Source: Nostoc linckia z4 (lineage in GTDB: Bacteria; Cyanobacteriota; Cyanobacteriia; Cyanobacteriales; Nostocaceae). Taken from it: 39,538 nucleotides of DNA. The translations under genes were made by a program, and so were the position numbers. Location of the stretch: assembly GCF_002608075.1 (NCBI RefSeq), contig NZ_LAHA01000002.1, positions 1 through 39,538 of the forward strand, written 5' to 3'. This document shows positions 25,685-33,769 of the stretch, piece by piece (the stretch's first letter is position 1; the number at the start of each line of letters is the position of its first letter). The notes under the pieces are model-generated. The model did not search any database. It was not told the DNA's origin and worked only from the letters and a program-made list of their open reading frames with translations.

Positions 25685-25932
25685 AAAATTCATTTGTGTA
25701 ACTACGGCATCACGGGAAATTTTCTATGCTGCCCAAGTTAGTGGCACACCCAACTTTGAGTATTCCCAACTTCTAAGAACTTCTATCACAATCTCAAAAT
25801 CTATGTATTGAAAACCTGAAACTTTTTCAATAAGAGTGGGATCGGCACTGCCCACAACTTAAAAATATGAGTTTGCCTACCTGAGTAGATTTTCAATTTT
25901 TTTTGTGGAGTAACTTATTCAAATTCAGGTGG

Positions 25933-26481
25933 TCACAGTTCTGATACCGCTAGTTCCCAACCTGGTAGCAAGTCTGGTAGTGTAAGTGTGTCTCCATTGT
26001 GCAACACTACTGGGGCTTGGTTTAGTCGGTAAACCGTTACTGTCAAATTGTCAGGATCAATCAGTATGCCAACTACAGACCCAAGTTGCAAAAATAACTG
26101 AATTTTCTCTTCCAGGGGTTTAATTCTGTCGCTTTTAGATTTAATCTCAACCATCAAGTCTGGAACTAACTCTACAAAGTCGCGCTTGGTCTTTTTCAAG
26201 CGATCGCTCCTCACAAAAGACACATCAGGCGATCGCAGGTTTCTTTTTTCCAAGTCGTCTTCTTCTATACTTGGCAAGATAAAACCAGCGCCAGAACCAG
26301 TCACACGTCCCAGTTTGCGCGACATGACCCAGTTATTTAAGAAGGTAATTAGACGAGTGCCAATTTCCTCTGACTCGTAATCTGATGGCCCAGAAACTAT
26401 GATTTTTCCCTCTACCAGTTCCATCTGCCATTCTGGATGCTCGGTTTGTAGCTGCTCTAAATCCCTGATGGTGAGGGACAT
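25933..26481 (-). CDS. Uma2-family (DUF820) endonuclease-like protein
   Basis: A 182-residue protein with the PD-(D/E)xK-like fold of the Uma2/DUF820 family, which is greatly expanded in cyanobacteria. Visible hallmarks are MELVEGKIIVSGPS near the start, RSPDVSFV in the middle, and PDLMVEIKSKSD with the E-x-K catalytic pair, followed by IDPDNLTVTVYR. These proteins are presumed nucleases of uncertain role. The key residues appear present. It is divergent from the Rpn-type gene at 26595, so two nuclease-type accessory genes lie side by side. Confidence 0.9.
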   Translation of the reverse strand: MSLTIRDLEQLQTEHPEWQMELVEGKIIVSGPSDYESEEIGTRLITFLNNWVMSRKLGRVTGSGAGFILPSIEEDDLEKRNLRSPDVSFVRSDRLKKTKRDFVELVPDLMVEIKSKSDRIKPLEEKIQLFLQLGSVVGILIDPDNLTVTVYRLNQAPVVLHNGDTLTLPDLLPGWELAVSEL

Positions 26482-26594
26482 AATAATACACCAAATAAGG
26501 CTTTGATATCTATCATACGTACCTCAACTTCTGAAAGCTAGAATGTATTGTATTCAATAAACAACGCCTGTATAGCTTGCCATTAGTAGCATCA

Positions 26595-27281
26595 ATGAAA
26601 ACAGATGTAATTTTTTATGAACTGATTAAGGAACTACCACAGATATTTTTTGAACTTATTGATAAACCTGATACTAATCCCAATATCTACACATTTATTG
26701 CACCGGAAGTCAAACAACAATCATTTCGTTTAGACGGGATCTTTTCGACTATCCAGGGATTTGAAAATGAACCTTTATACTTTGTAGAGTTACAAACATA
26801 CAAAGATGAAGAATTTTACGAACGACTTTTTGGGGAAATTTTTGTTTACTTTCGTCAATATAAACCAGCCAACTCAGACTGGTACGCAATTGTTATTTAC
26901 GACAAACGCATCCATGAAACCCCACCCCATCCCCGCTATCAAGTTTTAGTCGAACAACATCTACGCTGCATTTATCTGAATGAACTTTCTACTATAACTG
27001 ATGATTCCTTGACGAGAGGAATTGCTAAACTCTTTATAGAGCCACCTACTAAAGCTATTTCTTTAGCTCAAGTGACTTTAAAGGAAATTGAAGCCATGCT
27101 AAATTTAGATGCATTCACAAAAACTCGATTGTACCAGAGCATCTTAACAAAGACAAAAATAGAAGCAAAATTAGAATTAGTTCCAAAATGTGTTGATAAA
27201 GGTATGAGCGTTCAAGAAATAGCTGAATTTTTAGAAGTAGATGCTGAAATTATCAAGAAATATCTACAAGAACAGTCTTAG
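26595..27281 (+). CDS. Rpn-family recombination-promoting nuclease-like protein (DUF2887)
   Basis: From ATG 26595 the protein has 228 residues. The N-terminal half is a PD-(D/E)xK nuclease-like domain (MKTDVIFYELIKELPQIFFE, SFRLDGIF, LYFVELQTYKDEEFYERLF, where D and ExQ are the presumed catalytic positions). The C-terminal part is helical and ends in a short helix-turn-helix-like unit, KGMSVQEIAEFLEVDAE. The family is related to RpnA, which nicks DNA and promotes RecA-independent recombination in E. coli. The in-frame TTG at 26577 has no ribosome site. A partial second copy of its C-terminus follows. Confidence 0.85.
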   Translation: MKTDVIFYELIKELPQIFFELIDKPDTNPNIYTFIAPEVKQQSFRLDGIFSTIQGFENEPLYFVELQTYKDEEFYERLFGEIFVYFRQYKPANSDWYAIVIYDKRIHETPPHPRYQVLVEQHLRCIYLNELSTITDDSLTRGIAKLFIEPPTKAISLAQVTLKEIEAMLNLDAFTKTRLYQSILTKTKIEAKLELVPKCVDKGMSVQEIAEFLEVDAEIIKKYLQEQS

Positions 27282-27327
27282 TGGTTCAAAATATCATGAG
27301 TTACGCTACTGGCACATCATAATATTA

Positions 27328-27540
27328 GGGTCAATTGAAGCCATGCTAGATTTAGATGAATTCAAAAACAGTGAATTGTTCGAGAATATCGTGGCAAAGA
27401 TAAAGGCGAAAACAGAACTACAAACAAAATTGAAATTAGCCCCAAAATGTGTTGATAAAGGTATGAGTGTTCAAGAAATGGCAGAATTCCTAGAAATAGA
27501 TATTGAAATTATCAGGAAATATCTGCGAGAAAACTTGTAG
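27328..27540 (+). pseudogene. Duplicated C-terminal tail of the Rpn-like gene
   Basis: About 70 codons starting GSIEAMLDLDEF and running through KCVDKGMSVQEMAEFLEID to a stop repeat the end of the preceding Rpn-like protein (EIEAMLNLDAF and KCVDKGMSVQEIAEFLEVD). The nuclease domain is absent. ATG 27343 could start a 65-residue peptide, but I see no ribosome site. It is a truncated tandem duplicate, diverged enough to be old. A free helix-turn-helix tail could in principle act alone, but a remnant is the simpler reading. Confidence 0.7.
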
Positions 27541-27673
27541 TAGTTAAGAGCATTTTTGGCAAGTATTGAGCGCACAGTACTGTAGGCGTTTTCCCACCGC
27601 TTCCCATCTGATATAGCCAATCCTAATTTGTTATGCTATATTAAGCGTAGTCGTTATGAGTTTATATATTGTC

Positions 27674-29044
27674 ATGAGTAATCCCACAGTAGAAAACTTA
27701 GTAATTATCGGTTCTGGGCCAGCAGGGTACACAGCGGCTATTTATGCTGGACGTGCTAACCTGAAACCCGTTGTATTTGAAGGTTTCCAAGCCGGGGGAT
27801 TGCCTGGTGGGCAATTAATGACGACGACGGAAGTCGAAAACTTTCCTGGGTTTCCCCAAGGGATTACCGGGCCGGAATTGATGGATAAGATGAAGGCCCA
27901 AGCAGAGCGCTGGGGGGCTGAACTATATACTGAAGATGTTATATCAGTTGATTTGAGTCAGCGTCCATTTACGGTGCGATCGCAAGAAAGAGAAATCAAA
28001 ACCAACAGCATCGTCATTGCTACCGGTGCAACAGCAAAACGTTTGGGTTTACCCAACGAACATGAATTTTGGAGTCGGGGTATTTCAGCTTGTGCAATTT
28101 GCGATGGTGCAACACCGATTTTTCACGGTGCGGAATTGGCTGTGATTGGTGCTGGCGACTCAGCAGCAGAAGAGTCTATTTACCTGACCAAGTATGGTTC
28201 TAAGGTAAACATGTTAGTGCGTTCTGATAAAATGCGGGCTTCCAAAGCTATGCAAGACCGAGTTTTGAGCAACCCGAAAATCCAGGTGCATTGGAACACA
28301 GAAGCCGTGGATATCTTCGGTAACGGTCACATGGAAGGAGTGAAAATCCGCAACACCAAAACCGGCCAAGAGAGCAAACTCAGTGCTAAAGGCTTATTCT
28401 ACGCCATTGGTCACACTCCCAATACTTCCTTATTTAAAGGACAATTGGAACTGGATGAAGTAGGTTACATTGTCACCAAACCGGGTTCTGTAGAAACCAG
28501 CGTCGAAGGCGTTTTTGCTGCTGGCGACGTACAAGATCATGAATTTCGCCAAGCAATTACCGCTGCGGGTACTGGCTGTATGGCGGCGATGTTGGCAGAA
28601 CGTTGGTTATCTTCCAGTGGCTTGATTCAAGAATTCCATCAACAGCCAGAAACAACAGATAACGAATTACAACATCAGCCAGCTAAAAAGACCGAAGCTG
28701 AGGAAGAAGCTGGATTTAACTTGAGTGCAACTCGCCATGAAGGTGGTTACGCTTTACGGAAATTATTTCATGAAAGCGATCGCTTACTCCTAGTGAAATA
28801 CGTTGCTCCTGGTTGCGGCCCTTGTCATACCTTGAAGCCAATTTTAAATAAAGTAGTCGATGAATTTGACAGCAAAATCCACTTTGTAGAAATTGATATC
28901 GACAAAGACCGAGAAATTGCTGAAAATGCTAACGTTACTGGAACGCCAACCGTTCAATTGTTCAAAAACAAGGAATTGTTGAAGGAAGTCAAAGGCGTGA
29001 AGCAAAAGAGCGAATATCGGCAATTGATTGAAAGTAATCTGTAA
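27674..29044 (+). CDS. ntrC-type (NTRC): NADPH-thioredoxin reductase-thioredoxin fusion (NTRC)
   Basis: The start [18 protein letters not shown] matches the family. ATG 27656, six codons earlier, is also open. The first 310 or so residues are NADPH thioredoxin reductase: FAD site IGSGPAG, redox CAIC at 140-143, NADPH site GAGDSAAEE, and a second FAD motif [11 protein letters not shown] linker follows, and then a thioredoxin domain with CGPC at 381-384 in [13 protein letters not shown]. In chloroplasts and cyanobacteria NTRC uses NADPH to reduce 2-Cys peroxiredoxin and other targets, needing no separate thioredoxin. It is cytosolic and complete. It should not be confused with the nitrogen regulator NtrC. 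Confidence 0.95.
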   Translation: MSNPTVENLVIIGSGPAGYTAAIYAGRANLKPVVFEGFQAGGLPGGQLMTTTEVENFPGFPQGITGPELMDKMKAQAERWGAELYTEDVISVDLSQRPFTVRSQEREIKTNSIVIATGATAKRLGLPNEHEFWSRGISACAICDGATPIFHGAELAVIGAGDSAAEESIYLTKYGSKVNMLVRSDKMRASKAMQDRVLSNPKIQVHWNTEAVDIFGNGHMEGVKIRNTKTGQESKLSAKGLFYAIGHTPNTSLFKGQLELDEVGYIVTKPGSVETSVEGVFAAGDVQDHEFRQAITAAGTGCMAAMLAERWLSSSGLIQEFHQQPETTDNELQHQPAKKTEAEEEAGFNLSATRHEGGYALRKLFHESDRLLLVKYVAPGCGPCHTLKPILNKVVDEFDSKIHFVEIDIDKDREIAENANVTGTPTVQLFKNKELLKEVKGVKQKSEYRQLIESNL

Positions 29045-29138
29045 TTGGGGTTGGGAGTTAGGAGTTTGGAGTTTGGAGTTTGGAGTTAGAGATGGTTTGA
29101 AAAGTGGTCGGATGTGATTTTCAGTACGTCTCAATCCA

Positions 29139-29202
29139 CCCTAGCCCCTTTTAAAAAGGAAAACTTCTTAAAGTCGCCCTTTTTAAGGGGAATTTAGGGG
29201 GA
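29139..29202. repeat. Imperfect inverted repeat (CCCCTTTTAAAAAGG type)
   Basis: CCCTAGCCCCTTTTAAAAAGG at 29139-29159 pairs imperfectly with CCCTTTTTAAGGGGAATTTAG at 29177-29197. This kind of stem is widespread in cyanobacterial genomes. The same 282-bp gap holds TGGAGTT heptamers (29052-29087) and TAACTCA-type heptamers (29285-29318), and no gene. Confidence 0.7.
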
Positions 29203-29326
29203 GCTAAAATTTTTTGCTACCAACAACAGGACTTTTCAAACATCTTCCAAGGTAGTGTTGAATTTTGAGTTGACAAAATTACTCTTATAACTCATAACTT
29301 ATAACTCATAACTCCTAACTTGCTTT

Positions 29327-30223
29327 ATGGCCATTACAAAACGGCAGTTGCCGATATTTTTCCAGTTCGCTAAAAATCCCAATCTTTCCCAGAAACTCAT
29401 GCTGATAGGGTTAGCCATTACCCTATTTTTCATTTTCCTGGCATTCTTCGCTCCTGTATTCCAAGCTTGGGGATGGTTGCAAAATCCGAAAGATTTTCTG
29501 TCAAATCCAATTCACCAGCCACCATCGGCTAAATATTGGTTTGGTACTAGCCGTCTGGGTTATGATGTCTTTTCTCGCACATTGTTCGGCGCTCAAGCTG
29601 CTTTGCAAGTGGTGATTTTGGCAACCGCATTGAGTATGATTATCGGTGTGCCTTTGGGGATGCTCAGTGGTTATCTCGGCGGTAAATTGGATAAAGCGTT
29701 GCTGTTTATTATGGATAGCATCTACACTTTACCAGGGCTGCTGTTGTCCGTGACACTGGCCTTTGTGGTGGGGCGTGGGATTTTTAATGCAGCGATCGCC
29801 ATTAGCATTGCTTACATTCCCCAATATTACCGAGTTGTCCGCAACCATACCGTTAGCGTCAAAACTGAAGTGTTTATCGAAGCCGCTCAAGCGATGGGTG
29901 CTTCTACTTGGACTGTGCTTTCTCGATATCTATTTTTCAACGTCATTCAAAGTGTACCGGTACTATTCACCCTCAACGCCGCCGATGCAATCTTAGTATT
30001 GGGCGGTTTGGGCTTTTTGGGGCTAGGACTTCCAGAAGAAGTGCCAGAATGGGGATACGATTTAAAACAAGCACTAGAAGCTTTACCTACTGGCATTTGG
30101 TGGACTACCCTTTTCCCTGGTTTAACAATGACATGCATGGTAGTAGGGTTATCACTACTTGGTGAAGGGTTAAATGAATTTGTCAATCCTCGTTTACGAA
30201 GAGAAAATAGAATCCGAAAGTAG
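29327..30223 (+). CDS. ABC transporter permease, oligopeptide/dipeptide type (OppC/DppC-like)
   Basis: A 298-residue membrane protein. The first transmembrane segment lies at about 23-45 (LMLIGLAITLFFIFLAFF), a periplasmic segment contains the family's YWFGTSRLGYDVFSR motif, and five further hydrophobic segments follow. The cytoplasmic EAA loop, which touches the ATPase, reads IEAAQAMGASTWTVLSRYLF. It belongs to the binding-protein-dependent permease family that imports peptides or nickel. No ATPase, binding protein or OppB-like partner lies in the window, so the rest of the system must be elsewhere. Start ATG follows a heptamer array. Confidence 0.9.
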   Translation: MAITKRQLPIFFQFAKNPNLSQKLMLIGLAITLFFIFLAFFAPVFQAWGWLQNPKDFLSNPIHQPPSAKYWFGTSRLGYDVFSRTLFGAQAALQVVILATALSMIIGVPLGMLSGYLGGKLDKALLFIMDSIYTLPGLLLSVTLAFVVGRGIFNAAIAISIAYIPQYYRVVRNHTVSVKTEVFIEAAQAMGASTWTVLSRYLFFNVIQSVPVLFTLNAADAILVLGGLGFLGLGLPEEVPEWGYDLKQALEALPTGIWWTTLFPGLTMTCMVVGLSLLGEGLNEFVNPRLRRENRIRK

Positions 30224-30271
30224 TTATTGGGCATGGGGCATGGGGCATGGGGCATTGGTAATTAGTTTTCC

Positions 30272-30313
30272 ACTAATGACTAATGACTAATGACTAATAA
30301 CTAATAACTAATG
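30272..30313. repeat. ACTAATG/ACTAATA heptamer array carrying a start codon
   Basis: Six units. The last, ACTAATG at 30307-30313, provides the ATG of the small membrane-protein gene. Earlier ATGs in the array read ATG-ACT-AAT-GAC-TAA and stop after four codons. Confidence 0.9.
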
Positions 30314-30541
30314 ACAAATACTAAAAGAGAGATTTTTGTGAAAGATAACCTGACATTAATTGCCGCCGCTACTGGCGGGTTTATGCTTTCAGTAGCCCTT
30401 GCTGGTATCTTAAGAGGTACTCCAATTACAACTTGGCAAGAGCAATCAAATATTCGTACCACGACTGTTGCTGACTTACGACTCGCACCCAATAAAACAG
30501 AAAATTTAGAATATTTTCGTACCAAAATCCCAAAACCGTGA
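30311..30541 (+). CDS. Small single-pass membrane protein, hypothetical
   Basis: A 76-residue protein with a short polar N-terminus, one hydrophobic segment at about 14-34 (LTLIAAATGGFMLSVALAGIL), then a polar tail ending in TKIPKP. I do not recognise a family. It looks real because its composition is balanced and the membrane segment is well defined. The ATG sits in a heptamer repeat with no ribosome site, and a GTG ten codons later (VKDNLTLIA) is an alternative start. It lies between the ABC permease and the ROK gene on the same strand, separated by repeats on both sides. Confidence 0.65.
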   Translation: MTNTKREIFVKDNLTLIAAATGGFMLSVALAGILRGTPITTWQEQSNIRTTTVADLRLAPNKTENLEYFRTKIPKP

Positions 30542-30636
30542 GGAATTGTCGATTTTGAACTGGAGGGTGGAAAGATGTAGCTTTAGCTTCTCTTTGGGAG
30601 ACGCTAGCGCGAACCCGCAGGGTGGGAGATGGGGAA

Positions 30637-30690
30637 GACAAGGGAGACAAGGGAGACAAGGGAGACAAGGGAGACAAGGGAGACAAGGGA
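30637..30690. repeat. GACAAGGGA nonamer array, six copies
   Basis: Six uninterrupted GACAAGGGA units lie downstream of the small membrane protein. ORFs across them read Gly-Arg-Gln repeats and are not genes. GGGCATG-type units and the ACTAATG array follow. Confidence 0.92.
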
Positions 30691-30735
30691 GAATAACTAA
30701 CCCCATGCCCCATGCCCAATGCCCCATGCCCAATA

Positions 30736-30770
30736 ACTAATGACTAATGACTAATGACTAATGACTAATG
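30736..30770. repeat. ACTAATG heptamer array carrying the ROK start codon
   Basis: Five ACTAATG units. The ATG of the fourth (30761-30763) starts the ROK gene and is the last in-frame ATG not closed by the array's own TAA. Confidence 0.9.
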
Positions 30771-31660
30771 ACGTAATTGGCATTGATGTGGGGGGAACAG
30801 CGATTAAGCTGGGGCGTTTTACAGCTGATGGTACTTGCCTGCAATCTTTGACTTTGACAGCTCCACAACCAACAACACCGGAGGCTGTGCTGGCAGTGTT
30901 GCTAGATGCTATCGCTCAAATCGATCCAGATAATCAAAGTGTTGCCATTGGTGTGGGAACTCCTGGCCCGGCTGATGCGCCAGCGCGGATTGCGAAAATT
31001 GCTATTAATTTACCTGGATGGATTGATGTACCTCTAGCAGATTGGTTGGAAGCTAAAACTGGTAAACCAACTGTAATTGGCAATGATGCTAATTGCGCTC
31101 TTTTGGGAGAAGCTTGGTTGGGAGCTGGTCGCCAATTTCAAAATTTGATTCTTCTGACTTTAGGGACTGGGGTTGGTGGCGCAGTTATGCTCAATGGCAA
31201 ATTATTTGTTGGACACCAAGGAGCTGCTGGAGAACTCGGTTTAATTTCATTTAACCCTGAGGGGCCAATGTGCAATAGCGGCAATCAAGGTTCTTTGGAA
31301 CAATATACTTCTGCTACTGCCATTCGTCGCCGTACTCTCAAGGAACCAATCGAATTGGGTATCCTTGCCCAACAAGGAGACAGCGAAGCTTTGACTTTTT
31401 GGGAAGAATATGGTAAGTGTTTGGGGATTGGTTTGACAACTTTGGTTTATGTGCTAACACCGCAAGCGATCGTCATCGGTGGGGGTATCAGTGGTAGCTT
31501 TGAGTTTTTCTATCCAGCAGTCAAGGCAGAAGTTGAGAAGCGAGTGCAGCCTTTATCACGAGAGGGTTTACAAATTTTGCCAGCCCAGTTAGGAAAATTT
31601 GCTGGGATGGTGGGTGCAGCAAAGTTGGCATGGCAAAAATATTCAGAACTTATGGAATAA
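30761..31660 (+). CDS. ROK-family sugar kinase-like protein
   Basis: A 299-residue protein of the ASKHA fold. The phosphate-1 loop is IGIDVGGTAIK near residues 6-16, phosphate-2 is LTLGTGVGGA, the substrate/catalytic motif is GNDANCALLGE with the catalytic Asp, and IVIGGGISG marks the adenosine region. The family includes glucokinases and other hexose kinases acting in the cytosol. There is no N-terminal helix-turn-helix, so it is an enzyme and not a repressor. The usual zinc motif CxCGxxGC is degenerate: GPMCNSGNQGSLE keeps only the first Cys. The real sugar is unknown, though glucose is the usual annotation. Confidence 0.9.
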   Translation: MTNDVIGIDVGGTAIKLGRFTADGTCLQSLTLTAPQPTTPEAVLAVLLDAIAQIDPDNQSVAIGVGTPGPADAPARIAKIAINLPGWIDVPLADWLEAKTGKPTVIGNDANCALLGEAWLGAGRQFQNLILLTLGTGVGGAVMLNGKLFVGHQGAAGELGLISFNPEGPMCNSGNQGSLEQYTSATAIRRRTLKEPIELGILAQQGDSEALTFWEEYGKCLGIGLTTLVYVLTPQAIVIGGGISGSFEFFYPAVKAEVEKRVQPLSREGLQILPAQLGKFAGMVGAAKLAWQKYSELME

Positions 31661-31691
31661 GGGACTTTCAAGTAAAAAAATATTCTATATC

Positions 31692-31861
31692 AGGACTTAC
31701 GCAAAAATAACGTAATTGGGTCATTACGAGCGATAGCGTACTACTACAAAGAACCAAGCTACGCACAGCGTCTCGTAGAGAAGTAATCCCCCCTAACGCT
31801 GGGATTGCTTCCCTACACTCCGTTTCGGTCGCAATGACAATATCAGCGTTGCGTAAGTCCT
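31692..31861. mobile_element. MITE-like element with perfect 13-bp inverted ends
   Basis: AGGACTTACGCAA at 31692-31704 is matched by TTGCGTAAGTCCT at 31849-31861. The interior, with GCGATAGCGTACTAC and CGTCTCGTAGAGAAG-like pieces, encodes nothing. The element at 21104-21226 shares these ends. It lies in the 544-bp gap before the TerC gene. Confidence 0.8.
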
Positions 31862-32039
31862 ATATATAAGATTGTTCATTGTTGACTGTTGACTGTTAAC
31901 TGTGAACGCTTGAACGGAAATAATTGATTTTTTGGAGTTGCTTAAGTCATTTATTCTGCACAATTACTTAGATGCCAGATGATGGCATTGCATTGACATA
32001 ACATTGGAAAAATATTAAAACTTTCGGTGTATTGACTTA

Positions 32040-32204
32040 CACCCTAAATGAGCCAGTAGTAGGGGGAACGCACCAATTGAACCCTCTTCAGAATCCACCA
32101 GAACCACGTTAAGCTGGATCGAGGTGGCAATTTACTGCAATCTTGAATAAAAAAATCTCTGTTTCCTGTCAAATTTTAACTTTTTCCTGCTTGAGAAAAT
32201 TGGA
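32040..32204 (+). promoter_or_regulatory. Possible structured leader of the TerC gene
   Basis: Between the MITE and the TerC start is a unique sequence with GC-richer patches able to pair locally, such as AGGGGG near 32060 with CCCTCT near 32083, and CCAG near 32108 with CTGG near 32115. TerC-type genes often carry a manganese riboswitch (yybP-ykoY). I could not match its consensus, so this is only a candidate leader. Confidence 0.25.
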
Positions 32205-32927
32205 ATGCTAGACCGAATTTTTGATTACCTCCACTTTCATTTCAGTGTTGAAGCCCCGATAGTCTTGCTGATACTGGTGTTTTTAGAAGCGGTGCTATCT
32301 GCTGACAATGCCATTGCCCTTGCAGCCATCGCCCAAGGATTAGAAGACAAAGAACTTGAGCGTAAAGCTTTAAACTTTGGTTTAGTGGTTGCCTATGTGT
32401 TGCGAATTACCCTGATTCTTACTGCCACTTGGGTACAACAATTCTGGCAATTTGAATTATTGGGCGCTGCCTACTTGCTATGGCTGGTATTCCAACACTT
32501 TACCTCAGAAGAAGGCAAGGACGAGCATCATCACGGGCCGCGTTTTAGTTCCCTATTGCAAGCCATCCCTGTGATTGCATTTACAGATTTAGCATTTTCC
32601 TTGGATAGCGTCACAACTGCGATCGCTGTTTCTCAAGAAAAGTGGCTAGTGCTGACCGGTGCCACAATCGGTATTCTTACGCTGCGATTTATGGCGGGAT
32701 TGTTTATCCGTTGGCTAGATGAGTATGAAAATCTAGAAGATGCAGGCTATATAACTGTGGCTTTAGTGGGCTTGCGACTGTTATTAAAAGTAGTCAACGA
32801 TAATTTAGTCCCACCAGAATGGGCAATGATTACAGCCATTTTCCTGATATTAGGCTGGGGATTTGCCAAACGGGTTGGCGTTGAATTGCCGCAAGTAGAA
32901 CAGGAAAAGACTGAAGTACCGAAATAA
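32205..32927 (+). CDS. TerC-family integral membrane protein (metal-ion transporter type)
   Basis: A 240-residue membrane protein with about seven hydrophobic segments. The two family signatures are present: EAVLSADNAIALAAIA in the first helix and FTDLAFSLDSVTTAIA near the middle, both with membrane-embedded Asp residues. A His-rich loop (DEHHHGPR) lies between segments. The family includes Alx/YkoY-type manganese exporters and plant/cyanobacterial proteins involved in manganese or calcium handling and thylakoid biogenesis. Metal export is the best guess from the family, and the specific ion is not visible. Start ATG without a clear ribosome site; it stands alone on its strand. Confidence 0.9.
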   Translation: MLDRIFDYLHFHFSVEAPIVLLILVFLEAVLSADNAIALAAIAQGLEDKELERKALNFGLVVAYVLRITLILTATWVQQFWQFELLGAAYLLWLVFQHFTSEEGKDEHHHGPRFSSLLQAIPVIAFTDLAFSLDSVTTAIAVSQEKWLVLTGATIGILTLRFMAGLFIRWLDEYENLEDAGYITVALVGLRLLLKVVNDNLVPPEWAMITAIFLILGWGFAKRVGVELPQVEQEKTEVPK

Positions 32928-32932
32928 GAAGG

Positions 32933-33052
32933 GACAAGGGGGACAAGGTAGACAAGGTAGACAAGGGGGACAAGGGGGACAAGGTAGCAATCTTTCTTTC
33001 TCTCCGAAGTTCTGATGGTCGGAAACCTCCGCTCAGACTTCTCTCCTTGTCT
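32933..33052. repeat. Nonamer array plus hairpin element, copy B
   Basis: Six GACAAGGGG/GACAAGGTA units (32933-32986) run into GCAATCTTTCTTTCTCTCC, then GAAGTTCTGATGGTCGG, AAA and CCTCCGCTCAGACTTC. The left arm of the stem is decayed. It lies between the convergent TerC and ndk genes, where it could stop transcription from both sides. Confidence 0.88.
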
Positions 33053-33089
33053 CCCTAGTCTCCCCCCTCTCCCTTGTCTCTCTATTTTC

Positions 33090-33539
33090 CTACTCGCGCA
33101 ACCAGGACGTTAAATGGGGTTGCCAATTGACTAATTCTTCATCCTTAAACCAGAGAGCTATTTCTCGTTGGGCGGTTTCTTGAGCGTCGGAACCGTGGAT
33201 GAGGTTGCGGCCGATATTAATACCAAAATCGCCGCGAATTGTTCCTGGTTCGGCTGTTAAGGGGTTTGTTGCACCAATGATTTTTCTGGCAGCTGCAACA
33301 ACGCCATCTCCTTCCCACACCATCGCTACAACGGGTGCAGAAGTAATAAATTCCACTAGGCTACCAAAAAAGGGACGTTCTTTGTGAACATCGTAATGTT
33401 GTTCGGCTAATTCCCGACTGACTTTGAGGAACTTCAAACCAACTAGGGTAAAACCTTTAGTTTCAAAGCGACGGATAATTTCACCCACCAATTTGCGTTG
33501 TACGCCGTCTGGTTTAATTGCTAAAAATGTGCGTTCCAA
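33090..33539 (-). CDS. ndk: Nucleoside diphosphate kinase
   Basis: A complete 149-residue enzyme that moves the terminal phosphate between nucleoside tri- and diphosphates through a phosphohistidine. His115 in NLIHGSD is the active site. [20 protein letters not shown] and the Thr/Arg nucleotide contacts are conserved. The family begins exactly at this Met, yet the codon is TTG. GGGAG six bases upstream supports the start. It is cytosolic and usually a hexamer. It is divergent from speA. Confidence 0.96.
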   Translation of the reverse strand: MERTFLAIKPDGVQRKLVGEIIRRFETKGFTLVGLKFLKVSRELAEQHYDVHKERPFFGSLVEFITSAPVVAMVWEGDGVVAAARKIIGATNPLTAEPGTIRGDFGINIGRNLIHGSDAQETAQREIALWFKDEELVNWQPHLTSWLRE

Positions 33540-33545
33540 AGCTAT

Positions 33546-33550
33546 CTCCC
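33546..33550 (-). promoter_or_regulatory. Ribosome binding site deciding the TTG start of ndk
   Basis: GGGAG on the minus strand, six bases before TTG 33539. No in-frame ATG upstream fits the family N-terminus. Confidence 0.75.
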
Positions 33551-33769
33551 AAAACTTAATAAAGTTTTTATCTAGTCAATTGTCCTTTGTCTTTTGTCCT
33601 TTATTCAAGGGTTTTGCACTCATGACTAATGGCGAATCACCAATCACAAATAAGACATGACCTTGACCAATCAGAGTTTATCTCAGAAATTAACCTTGGG
33701 TGCATATCGGTTCTGAAACGAATGCGCTAAATTGTTAATTCGTGGGTGAAACACAGAGGTTAGGAAGAA

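Noticed and set aside
30546..30740. Plus-strand ORF with Gly-Arg-Gln repeats
   Set aside because: It is a translation of the GACAAGGGA nonamer array; its mirror ORFs with Pro-Cys-Leu repeats are equally artificial.
32040..32204. A definite yybP-ykoY manganese riboswitch
   Set aside because: The conserved core could not be located by eye, so only a candidate leader is listed.
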